The notes below the pieces were generated by a model. It saw only the letters and a list, made by a program, of their open reading frames with translations, had not been told where the DNA came from and did not search any database. A program made the position numbers and the translations under genes. Positions 8,806 through 15,944 of a DNA stretch of 38,742 nucleotides are shown here, one piece after another (the first letter of the stretch is position 1; each line of letters begins with the position of its first letter). This stretch comes from an uncultured Eubacteriales bacterium (GTDB lineage Bacteria > Bacillota > Clostridia > Christensenellales > Aristaeellaceae): positions 1 to 38,742 of the forward strand of contig CACZXF010000011.1 in NCBI GenBank assembly GCA_902785105.1, written 5' to 3'.

Positions 8806-9395
8806 TGAACCTTCTCCAATCTGATTCGTTTCGATACGATTTCCGTCGCCCTGGGCAGGAGAATCCATTCCGCCTGCTCCATGACCCGCTTTTGCAGAAT
8901 CTCGGGGGTGTCGCCTTCCTGAATATCCACGGCCTTCTGGGCGATAATGCGTCCCCCGTCGGGAATTTCATTGACATAGTGGACCGTCGCGCCGGTGACC
9001 TTCACGCCGTAGCTCAGCGCGGCTTCGTGGACGTGCAGCCCGTAAAAGCCTTCGCCACAGAAGGAGGGGATCAGCGACGGATGGATGTTGATGATGCGTT
9101 CGGGATAGTGGGATACAAAATATTTGGAGAGTATCGCCATGAAGCCCGCCAGCACGATCATCTCTATATTGTGGTCCTTTAGCGTTTCCAATATTTTAGC
9201 TTCAAGATCGGGCTTTGTGCAGACGGCGATCTCGATGCCCGCGTTTCTCGCCCTCTGGAGGGCGTAGGCGTTCGGGTTATTGGATATAACCAACACGATC
9301 TCCCCGTCTGGGATTTCGCCCCGGCTCTGGGCGTCGATCAGTGCCTGGAGATTCGTGCCGCCGCCGGAGACCAGCACCGCGATGCGCGTCCTCAT
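8802..9395 (-). CDS. purN: Phosphoribosylglycinamide formyltransferase
   Basis: PurN formylates GAR with 10-formyl-THF. The 197-residue product begins [17 protein letters not shown]. It carries the catalytic residues Asn103 and His105 in [10 protein letters not shown] and Asp146 in EIPDGG, matching Asn106, His108 and Asp144 of the E. coli enzyme. A longer frame upstream was not used because the family start and an AGAGGG site favour ATG 9395. Both ends show 4-base ATGA overlaps, with purM before and purO after, indicating tight translational coupling. Confidence 0.95.
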   Translation of the reverse strand: MRTRIAVLVSGGGTNLQALIDAQSRGEIPDGEIVLVISNNPNAYALQRARNAGIEIAVCTKPDLEAKILETLKDHNIEMIVLAGFMAILSKYFVSHYPERIINIHPSLIPSFCGEGFYGLHVHEAALSYGVKVTGATVHYVNEIPDGGRIIAQKAVDIQEGDTPEILQKRVMEQAEWILLPRATEIVSKRIRLEKVQ

Positions 9396-10435
9396 ACCAG
9401 TCTGACCCTCTCTTCGCTCTCGATGACCTCGCCAATAATGCGGGCATTCTCGCCGCACTCGTTCAGCACGCGCACGGCCTCATCCGCCTGGTCGGCGGGT
9501 ACGGTGATGCACATGCCAATGCCCATGTTGAAGGTATTGTACATATCCCTCTCGGGAATCTTGCCGGTCTGGGCGATGCGGTCAAAGAGGGGGGAGGTCT
9601 CCAGCGCGCTCGTCTCGATGCAGGCGGTCAGGCCCGCGGGCAGGCTGCGGGGAATGTTCTCGTAGAAGCCGCCGCCGGTGATGTGGGAGACGGACTTGAC
9701 CTTCACGGACTCAGCCAGCTTCAGCACGGGCTTGACGTAGATGCGGGTGGGCTTCAAAAGCGCCTCGCCCAGGGTCATGCCCAAATCCTCACAATACAGC
9801 TTGAGGGAGCCCTTCTCCACGTCGAACACCTTCCGCACCAACGAGAAGCCGTTGGAATGGACGCCGGAGGAGGGGAGACCGATGAGTGCGTCGCCCGCCT
9901 TCACGGAATCCGGCTCAAAGATTTTGCTTTTATCCACCACGCCGACGGAGAAGCCCGCCAGGTCGTACTCGTTGACGGGATAGAAGCCCGGCATTTCGGC
10001 GGTCTCGCCGCCGATGAGCGCGCAGCCCGCCTGGACGCAGCCCTCGGCCACGCCGGCGACGATCTGGGCGATCTTCTCGGGCACGTTCTTGCCGCAGGCG
10101 ATGTAGTCCAGGAAGGTCAGCGGCTTCGCGCCGCAGCATACGATGTCGTTGACGCACATGGCCACGCAGTCGATGCCCACGGTGTCGTGCTTGTCCATCA
10201 GGAAGGCGATTTTCAGCTTGGTGCCCACGCCGTCTGTGCCGGAGACCAGCACGGGATGGGTCAGCCCGGTCATGTCCAGCTCGAACAGGCCGCCGAAGCC
10301 GCCGATGCCGGACAGCACGCCGGGGATGTTCGTCCGGGCAATGTGCTGCTTCATCAGTTCGACAGCGCGATAGCCGGCGGTGATGTCCACGCCCGCCGCC
10401 GCGTAGCTGTCGGAACGGGAATTATTCATAGCCAT
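9392..10435 (-). CDS. purM: Phosphoribosylformylglycinamidine cyclo-ligase (AIR synthetase)
   Basis: PurM closes FGAM to AIR using ATP. The 347-residue length is typical. Diagnostic blocks are [59 protein letters not shown] and NTFNMGIGM. The start has GAGGAG five bases upstream, within a nine-base gap after purC. Its stop overlaps the purN start. Confidence 0.97.
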   Translation of the reverse strand: MAMNNSRSDSYAAAGVDITAGYRAVELMKQHIARTNIPGVLSGIGGFGGLFELDMTGLTHPVLVSGTDGVGTKLKIAFLMDKHDTVGIDCVAMCVNDIVCCGAKPLTFLDYIACGKNVPEKIAQIVAGVAEGCVQAGCALIGGETAEMPGFYPVNEYDLAGFSVGVVDKSKIFEPDSVKAGDALIGLPSSGVHSNGFSLVRKVFDVEKGSLKLYCEDLGMTLGEALLKPTRIYVKPVLKLAESVKVKSVSHITGGGFYENIPRSLPAGLTACIETSALETSPLFDRIAQTGKIPERDMYNTFNMGIGMCITVPADQADEAVRVLNECGENARIIGEVIESEERVRLV

Positions 10436-10444
10436 AAAAGCTCC

Positions 10445-11155
10445 TCACTTGCCCATCAGGCGGCGCATGACTTCATTGTAGGCATCCTCGACGCCGCCGA
10501 GGTCCCGGCGGAAGCGGTCCTTGTCCAGCTTTTCGCCGGTGTCCTTGTCCCAGAAGCGGCAGGTGTCAGGGGAGATCTCGTCGGCCAGCACGATGGTGCC
10601 GTCGGGCAGACGGCCAAACTCCAGCTTGAAGTCCACCAGGGTGATGTTCAGCTTGAGGAAGTAGGCTTTCAGCACGTCGTTGACCTTGAAGGCGTAGCGC
10701 TCGATGGTGTCGATCTCCTCGGCGGTGGCCAGCTTGAGGGCCAGCGCGTGGTAGCGGTTCAGCAGGGGATCGCCCAGGTCGTCGTTCTTATAGGAAAACT
10801 CAATGGTGGGAGCGTCGAACACGATGCCCTCCTCCACGCCGTAGTGCTTGGCGAAGGAACCGGCGGAGATATTGCGGATGATGACCTCCAGCGGCACGAT
10901 GGAAACCTTCTTCACCAGGGTCTCCCGGTCGGAAAGCTCCTTGACGAAGTGGGTGGGAACGCCCTCCTGCTCCAGCATCTGCATCAGCATGTTGCTCATG
11001 CGGTTGTTGATGACGCCCTTGCCGGCAATGGTGCCCTTTTTGAGGCCGTTGAAGGCGGTGGCGTCGTCCTTGTATGACACGATGTACAGGTTTTCGTCGC
11101 TGGTGGCAAAGACCTTCTTGGCCTTGCCCTCATAGAGCTGGTTGAGCTTTTCCAT
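10445..11155 (-). CDS. purC: SAICAR synthetase
   Basis: PurC joins aspartate to CAIR to form SAICAR. The 236-residue product begins MEKLNQLYEGKAKKVFATSD. It shows the SAICAR synthetase signatures LEVIIRNISAGSFAKHYG and LVDFKLEFGRLPDGTIVLAD. A clear AGGAGGA site precedes the ATG, and purE ends 21 bases upstream. The length matches the short bacterial form. Confidence 0.97.
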   Translation of the reverse strand: MEKLNQLYEGKAKKVFATSDENLYIVSYKDDATAFNGLKKGTIAGKGVINNRMSNMLMQMLEQEGVPTHFVKELSDRETLVKKVSIVPLEVIIRNISAGSFAKHYGVEEGIVFDAPTIEFSYKNDDLGDPLLNRYHALALKLATAEEIDTIERYAFKVNDVLKAYFLKLNITLVDFKLEFGRLPDGTIVLADEISPDTCRFWDKDTGEKLDKDRFRRDLGGVEDAYNEVMRRLMGK

Positions 11156-11176
11156 GGTGTTTGTTCCTCCTGTATA

Positions 11177-11674
11177 TTAAAGGTTGCTGTAGGCTTCTGA
11201 AATGGCGCGGTCCTTCTCCTCGACCTTGGCGGTCTGGGCGGCACGATAGGCAGCGAGACGGTTCATGAGGCGGTCGTCGGACAGGGCCAGCATTTGCGCT
11301 GAGAGCAGGGCGGCGTTCACCGCGCCGTCGATGGCCACCGTGGCTACGGGCATGCCCGAGGGCATCTGGACTGTGGATAAAAGCGCGTCCAGACCGTCCA
11401 GGGTGGAGCTCTTCATCGGCACACCGACCACCGGCAACAGCGTGTTTGCCGCCATGGCCCCGGCCAGGTGGGCCGCCTTGCCCGCCGCCGCGATGATGAC
11501 GCCGTAGCCCTCCGCCTGTGCAGACTTTGCGAACGCCGCCGCCGCTTCGGGCGTCCTGTGCGCGGAGAGTATCCGCACCGCAAAGGGAATTTCCAGGGCC
11601 TTCAATGTGTCCATCGCACCCTGCATGACCTTCAGGTCGCTGTCGCTGCCCATGATGATGGCTGCCTTTTTCAT
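11177..11674 (-). CDS. purE: N5-carboxyaminoimidazole ribonucleotide mutase
   Basis: PurE moves the carboxyl group of N5-CAIR to give CAIR. The 165-residue product shows class I PurE features: [10 protein letters not shown] near the start, SAHRTPE with the active-site histidine near residue 41, and [16 protein letters not shown]. The ATG has GGAGG about eight bases upstream. It is the first gene of the operon and lies about 44 bases after the predicted transcription start. No purK, purF or purB is present in the window. Confidence 0.95.
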   Translation of the reverse strand: MKKAAIIMGSDSDLKVMQGAMDTLKALEIPFAVRILSAHRTPEAAAAFAKSAQAEGYGVIIAAAGKAAHLAGAMAANTLLPVVGVPMKSSTLDGLDALLSTVQMPSGMPVATVAIDGAVNAALLSAQMLALSDDRLMNRLAAYRAAQTAKVEEKDRAISEAYSNL

Positions 11675-11724
11675 GCCTGACCTCCGTACCGCCGATCTAT
11701 AAACCGGCTCGATTAATGGCTATA

Positions 11725-11753
11725 AGTATATCGGGGCTATATTATATCGTCAA
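11725..11753 (-). promoter_or_regulatory. Sigma-A-like promoter of the purine operon
   Basis: On the minus strand TTGACG (11753-11748) is separated by exactly 17 bases from TATACT (11730-11725). This predicts a start near 11718 and a short leader before purE. No room remains for a purine riboswitch in that leader. Confidence 0.75.
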
Positions 11754-11756
11754 TCC

Positions 11757-11800
11757 AATTCCGAATAATTAACCGTAAAAAATGCCGAACGTTCGGGTAT
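11757..11800. promoter_or_regulatory. Pair of PurR-box-like sites upstream of the purE promoter
   Basis: AATTCCGAATAAT (11757-11769) fits the Bacillus PurBox consensus AWWWCCGAACWWT with one mismatch. An inverted GTTCGG core lies at 11791-11796, inside the palindrome CCGAACGTTCGG (11785-11796). The two inverted boxes are about 18 bases apart, close to the 16-17 known for Bacillus PurR control regions. They sit directly upstream of the -35, as in B. subtilis purE. PurR itself is not in the window. Confidence 0.6.
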
Positions 11801-11889
11801 TTGGAGGGGGTTCGACAAAGTTTAATCCAATTCAACCGGTGAATTTAATGGTTTTGCGGTTGGGTAGCGGCACTTTTTTGTCATAATAT

Positions 11890-11932
11890 GCGTCTAACTG
11901 GAAAAGGACTTGCCGGGAGACGCTTTTCTTTT
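11890..11932 (+). terminator. Terminator-like hairpin in the purE/HAD divergent gap
   Basis: GCGTCT (11890-11895) pairs with AGACGC (11918-11923) across a 22-base loop and is followed by TTTTCTTTT. No gene lies upstream on the plus strand, so it could end a short RNA or act as a leader attenuator for the HAD gene. The rest of the gap from 11801 to 12061 holds AT-rich sequence with no coding frame of note and no convincing promoter for the HAD gene. Confidence 0.35.
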
Positions 11933-12061
11933 CCGCCACTTTAGCATATTTTTACGGCTTATGATAGAAAAGTTTCCATGCAGAGGAGATAATTAGGATA
12001 ATCATTTTTTTGTCAAGATACTGGGAACGGGCATTGTATGAAGATGCGGAGGGTGATGGAG

Positions 12062-12901
12062 ATGGAGAAGCGCATTATGCTGGCCGCACTGGACATGGAC
12101 GGCACGCTTTTAAACAGCGATCATGAGGTGACGCCCTATACCCGTGCGGTGATGGAGCACGCGGTAGCACAGGGCCGCGTACTGGCGCTGTGCACGGGGC
12201 GCTGTCTGTCCGAACTGCGCCAATATCTCAACGAGCTGCCCTTCGTTGGCTATGTCATCGGACAGAGTGGTGGCTGGATCTACGACGTGGCCGGTAAAAA
12301 GTCGATTCGGCAGATCGTGCTGGAGGACAGCGAAGTCGACGCCATACTGACTGCTGCCGAGGGCATGGACATCACCTGGCAGGTGTTTATTGACAATCAG
12401 TCCTACATGCAGTTTGGCCGGAGCCGGGACTGGGCGCATTATCATCTTTCGACCTTTGGAGGGGTTTTTGAAGCCACTTCGCTGTTTATCGAGGACGCGC
12501 CGGAAAAATGCCGGGAAAACCGGGGTCGGGTCAGCAAGATCAACCTCTATTTTGCCGACGATACCGAATGTCGGCTGTACGGTGAGCGCATCGCGGGACG
12601 TCCCCTGGCGGTGACCGGCGCCCTTGGTCCGGGCTATGAGATCTCCCCGCTGGGGGTCAGCAAGGCCCAGGGACTTGAACTGCTTTGCGAGTATCTCGGC
12701 CTTTCGATGGATCAGACCATGGCCGTGGGGGATGGCGGCAACGACCTGGATGTCATGGGCGCCGCCGGACTGGCCGTAGCGATGGGCAACGCCATTGAAG
12801 CCGTGCGCGATCTGGCCGACGTGATGACCGACGACAACGACCACGACGGCGTGGGCCACGCCATTGAAAAATATATGCTCAACCCAGAGGACTGTCAATG
12901 A
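12062..12901 (+). CDS. HAD superfamily phosphatase, Cof type
   Basis: The 279-residue product has the haloacid dehalogenase signature DMDGTL with Asp11 and Asp13 as nucleophile and acid. The Mg-binding motif GDGGNDLDVM lies near residue 223, and the tail AMGNAIEAVRDLADVMTDDN is typical of Cof-type sugar-phosphate or nucleotide phosphatases with a C2 cap. The start at 12062 is chosen because GGAGGG (12048-12053) is eight bases upstream; ATGs at 12038 and 12056 fit that site poorly. Its stop overlaps the GGDEF gene start as ATGA, so the two are translated together. The substrate cannot be inferred. Confidence 0.85.
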   Translation: MEKRIMLAALDMDGTLLNSDHEVTPYTRAVMEHAVAQGRVLALCTGRCLSELRQYLNELPFVGYVIGQSGGWIYDVAGKKSIRQIVLEDSEVDAILTAAEGMDITWQVFIDNQSYMQFGRSRDWAHYHLSTFGGVFEATSLFIEDAPEKCRENRGRVSKINLYFADDTECRLYGERIAGRPLAVTGALGPGYEISPLGVSKAQGLELLCEYLGLSMDQTMAVGDGGNDLDVMGAAGLAVAMGNAIEAVRDLADVMTDDNDHDGVGHAIEKYMLNPEDCQ

Positions 12902-14229
12902 ATAATATCGGAATGGTTTCTGACGAGCGGCGGAAGGCTTATGAGCACGTCGCCCGCTCCCTGGCGCTGCGCTACGACACGATCTATTATGTGGATGTGT
13001 CCAGCAGCGCGTACATCGTCTTTTCCTCCACCGACGCCTATCGGGAACTGGAGCTTTCACCCAGCGGCAGCGACTATTTCACTGAAATCAGACGCCGGCT
13101 GGAGGAGATCGTCCATCCCGAGGATCGCTCCCTTGCGGCGTTGATGACCTGGCGGGATGAACTGCCCTCGGTGGTCAACCGGGAGCGCGTGGTCTATACC
13201 ACCTTTCGGGTGCTGTTCCAGGGCACATTTATCTACATGAACTGTCAGGCCATGTGGGCCGATGACGGACGTCACCTCATCGTGGGCTTCAAGGATGTGG
13301 ACGCCTGGGAGCGCCGCCGCCGGGACGCGGAAGCCCGGACTCAGGTCTATTCCCAGATCGCGCTGACGCTGGCCCATCGCTACGAGGGCATCTACTATGT
13401 GGACCTGGAGGACGAGAGCTGCATCCGCTTCGCCGTCAAGTCGGATGGCGACAGCCGAAAGGTGACCGGGGAGCATGAATCCTTCTTTGAACTGGCGCGC
13501 CGTCAGGTGATGCAGGCGGTCCATCCCGCCGATCGTGACCGCATGGAGCCGCTGATGAACCGGGAGGCGCTGCTGGACACCATCGACATTGAGGGCGTGC
13601 TGTCCATCACCGTCCGCGCCAAGCGGGACGGGCATTACATCTACGTCAACTTCCGCTGCATGCGGGCCGAGGATGATCGCTACCTGATCGTGGCGATGTC
13701 CGATGTGGACAAAAAGGTTCGCCACAAGAAGGCGCAGGAAAAGGCCATGCGCGACGCGGAGCACCGCGCCATGCGGGACGAGCTGACCCGCGTCCGGAAC
13801 AAGAACGCCTATGCCGAAATGGAAGACGAGCTTCAAAAGGCCATCGACGAGGGCAGGGCGGAGCCGCTGGCCATCGTCATGTGCGATGTCAACGACCTGA
13901 AGGGCGTCAACGACGGCCAAGGCCATCTGGCCGGGGATGCGCTTTTACAGGAAGCCTGCAAGCTGATCTGCTCGACCTACGCCCACAGTCCGGTCTTTCG
14001 CGTGGGCGGAGATGAGTTCGTCGCCATTCTCAGGGGCGAGGACTACGAGCGTCGGCAGGAGCTGCTCGGGCAGATGCGCGGACAGTCCCGCGAACACCTC
14101 CAGGACGGCGGCGCGGTGGTGGCCGTGGGCATGTCCGATTATCAGAAGGATACCTATATCACCGATGTATTCGAGCGTGCCGACCGGGAGATGTACGAGG
14201 ACAAGCGGGCGCTGAAGGGCGAAGCTTAG
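12898..14229 (+). CDS. Diguanylate cyclase with two PAS-like sensor repeats
   Basis: The 443-residue protein has an intact GGDEF active site (residues 370-374, in FRVGGDEFVAIL) and the domain-opening DELTRVRNK near 294, so synthesis of cyclic-di-GMP is expected. The allosteric I-site RxxD would lie at 361-364 but reads YAHS, so product inhibition is probably lost. Residues about 15-135 and 150-270 are two copies of a PAS-like unit sharing YYVD and HPEDR/HPADR. No membrane segment or signal peptide is visible, so the sensors act in the cytoplasm. Translation is coupled to the HAD gene. A TAG ends the gene. Confidence 0.88.
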   Translation: MNNIGMVSDERRKAYEHVARSLALRYDTIYYVDVSSSAYIVFSSTDAYRELELSPSGSDYFTEIRRRLEEIVHPEDRSLAALMTWRDELPSVVNRERVVYTTFRVLFQGTFIYMNCQAMWADDGRHLIVGFKDVDAWERRRRDAEARTQVYSQIALTLAHRYEGIYYVDLEDESCIRFAVKSDGDSRKVTGEHESFFELARRQVMQAVHPADRDRMEPLMNREALLDTIDIEGVLSITVRAKRDGHYIYVNFRCMRAEDDRYLIVAMSDVDKKVRHKKAQEKAMRDAEHRAMRDELTRVRNKNAYAEMEDELQKAIDEGRAEPLAIVMCDVNDLKGVNDGQGHLAGDALLQEACKLICSTYAHSPVFRVGGDEFVAILRGEDYERRQELLGQMRGQSREHLQDGGAVVAVGMSDYQKDTYITDVFERADREMYEDKRALKGEA

Positions 14230-14365
14230 AGAAATAACGATTCTTAGTTTCTGAATAATAAACAGGGATATGACGAGATGAATGGGGGATACAGTCAGCC
14301 TGTAAACGAAAGCATTTTTCATTACTCCGCCAAATTCCAATTTGTCAAACGATTAAGCATAAAGT

Positions 14366-14399
14366 AGTGCAGGACATCCGAAAACGGATGTCCTGCACT
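14366..14399. terminator. Perfect 15-bp hairpin between convergent genes
   Basis: AGTGCAGGACATCCG (14366-14380) pairs perfectly with 14385-14399 around an AAAA loop. It lies between the GGDEF gene and the convergent small secreted-protein gene and probably stops both transcripts. T-tracts are weak on both sides. Confidence 0.6.
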
Positions 14400-14402
14400 G
14401 CT

Positions 14403-14840
14403 TTACAGTCCCTCTTTGACAACCCTGTCACATCGGGCGCATTCCTTCTCCACCTGTTCCCAGGTGGCATAGCGATAACCGACGAAGGTCTTGCCGTCCT
14501 CGCTGAGCAGTATCAGCGCTTCTGTGTCCTCGTCAATATCGTTCGCCATGGGTACGGCGATGATCCAGCCCTCGCCCTTCCAGAAGGCCACGGCTCCTGT
14601 GGGCTCCACCTTAGAGAGCGCGTCATAGTTGCGGGCGAAGCGCTCCCATTCCGCCGCCCCTGGCGCGATGCCGGAGAAGGGTAATAGCGTCACCAGCCGC
14701 TCATATTCTCCTGAGCCCAGATACCCGGCGGCGGATCGAGCCGTTTTGAGCAGCGAATCGGACAGCTCCGGCGCGGCGAAAGCCGACAGCGACATCAGCA
14801 GTGTCAGCGCCGCAAGCATGAAACACAGTTTTTTCTTCAT
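14403..14840 (-). CDS. Small secreted hypothetical protein
   Basis: The start at 14840 follows GGGAGGG by seven bases and gives 145 residues beginning MKKKLCFMLAALTLLMSL, with a cleavage site like SAFA-AP near residue 22. The mature part of about 120 residues is globular and acidic, with aromatic positions such as GEGWIIAVPMAN and FVGYRYATWEQVEKECARCD. Two cysteines near the C-terminus (CARC) could form a disulfide or bind a metal. There is no lipobox. I do not recognise the family. It lies 78 bases downstream of holA's stop on the same strand. Confidence 0.65.
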   Translation of the reverse strand: MKKKLCFMLAALTLLMSLSAFAAPELSDSLLKTARSAAGYLGSGEYERLVTLLPFSGIAPGAAEWERFARNYDALSKVEPTGAVAFWKGEGWIIAVPMANDIDEDTEALILLSEDGKTFVGYRYATWEQVEKECARCDRVVKEGL

Positions 14841-14918
14841 ATACGATCCCTCCCGGGCTTTTAAGTCGGTCACCATTTGGACGCAAAACCTTCCCTTCGG
14901 TTCCCTGCTTCCATAAAA

Positions 14919-15944
14919 TCACTGTTTCCGGTTCTGCGCCAGCCCGATGGAAAAGAGCATTCGGTTGAGGGCATCCACATCCCGGAGCCTGCCGGACTTG
15001 ACGGCGTAATCGGCCTCCACCCCGGAGTCATACAGACCTGTCAGCCAGTTCGCCGAGAGCCGGGCCACCTGTCGAGCGGTCTGTTTGGCGGCGTAGGGAT
15101 GAAGCTTCAACTGCTGCTGCACGGCCTCCGCACTGCCCCCGGCGTCCAGGGCGCTCTTCATGTGGGCCATCTGCCGAAGCTGCCGGTTCAGCATGGCCAG
15201 CAGTCCCATGGCATTCTGTCCGCCCTGGATCAGACTGTTGACGGTCTGCTGGGCTTTGAACATGTCGCCCCGGAGCAGATGGTTCATCAGCTCGAACACA
15301 TTGTATTCCAGTGACGGGGAGACGATGGCCTCCACGTGCTCCAGCGTGATCTCCTGCCCGTCGCCCACATAGGCGCACAGCTTGTCCAGTTCGCCGTCCA
15401 GCCGGGTCAGCTCCCGGCCGGCCATGAAGGTCAGCGTGCCGACGGCCTGAGCGTCGATCTTCTTCTTCTGTCCTTTTACCTTCTTCTGGCACCACTTCAC
15501 GAGTTCGCTGTCCGTCAAAAAATCAAAGGTCACCAACGCGGACTTCTTTTTCAGCAGCCCGGTCAGCTTTTTCCGTCCGTCGGGCTCGCCCCGCATGTAG
15601 AACACCAGGGCACATCCCGGCGCGGGATTGTCCAGCCACTTCTGCATCCAGGCGGCTTCGGCCTCCTCGTTTTTCGACTTCCCCGGCATCAGCGGGGCCC
15701 AGTCCCGTACGGTGACCACTCGCCGATCGCACATCATCGGCAGCGTCTCGGCGGCGTCGGTGATCTGCTGGGCTGTGACGCCCTCCAGCACCGCGTCGTT
15801 CAGCGCCTCCAGCCCCGGCGGCAGCAGCTTTTCCCGCAGGTATTCCAGGGATTCCCGCTTGATGTATTCCTCCGGGCCGGTGAACAGATAGACCGGCGCG
15901 ATGTCGCTGCCGTCGATGGCCTTGCGAAATTCACTCCAGTTCAT
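14919..15944 (-). CDS. holA: DNA polymerase III delta subunit
   Basis: This is the clamp-loader delta subunit, which opens the beta clamp. The 341-residue product matches HolA in length and layout. It has the N-terminal VYLFTGPEEYIKRESLEYLR block, a degenerate AAA+ middle with KKKSALVTFDF, and a helical C-terminal collar domain (LEYNVFELMNHLLRGDMFKA and LLAMLNRQLRQMAHMK). The start overlaps the comEC stop by 14 bases, an arrangement common in Firmicutes where comEC and holA are neighbours. Confidence 0.92.
   Translation of the reverse strand: MNWSEFRKAIDGSDIAPVYLFTGPEEYIKRESLEYLREKLLPPGLEALNDAVLEGVTAQQITDAAETLPMMCDRRVVTVRDWAPLMPGKSKNEEAEAAWMQKWLDNPAPGCALVFYMRGEPDGRKKLTGLLKKKSALVTFDFLTDSELVKWCQKKVKGQKKKIDAQAVGTLTFMAGRELTRLDGELDKLCAYVGDGQEITLEHVEAIVSPSLEYNVFELMNHLLRGDMFKAQQTVNSLIQGGQNAMGLLAMLNRQLRQMAHMKSALDAGGSAEAVQQQLKLHPYAAKQTARQVARLSANWLTGLYDSGVEADYAVKSGRLRDVDALNRMLFSIGLAQNRKQ

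Noticed and set aside
9341-11077. A 578-codon plus-strand open frame opposite purM and purC
   Set aside because: Antisense shadow of recognised genes with biased, repeat-like composition.
11675-11718. Purine riboswitch ahead of purE
   Set aside because: The predicted leader is only about 44 bases, too short for a purine aptamer, and lacks its conserved loops.
11785-11796. CCGAACGTTCGG considered as a LexA (SOS) box
   Set aside because: The Gram-positive SOS box has four bases between GAAC and GTTC; here there are none, and the adjacent purine operon fits a PurR box better.
14230-14365. A 30-codon ORF starting near 14278
   Set aside because: No convincing ribosome site or coding pattern; the stretch is treated as non-coding between convergent genes.
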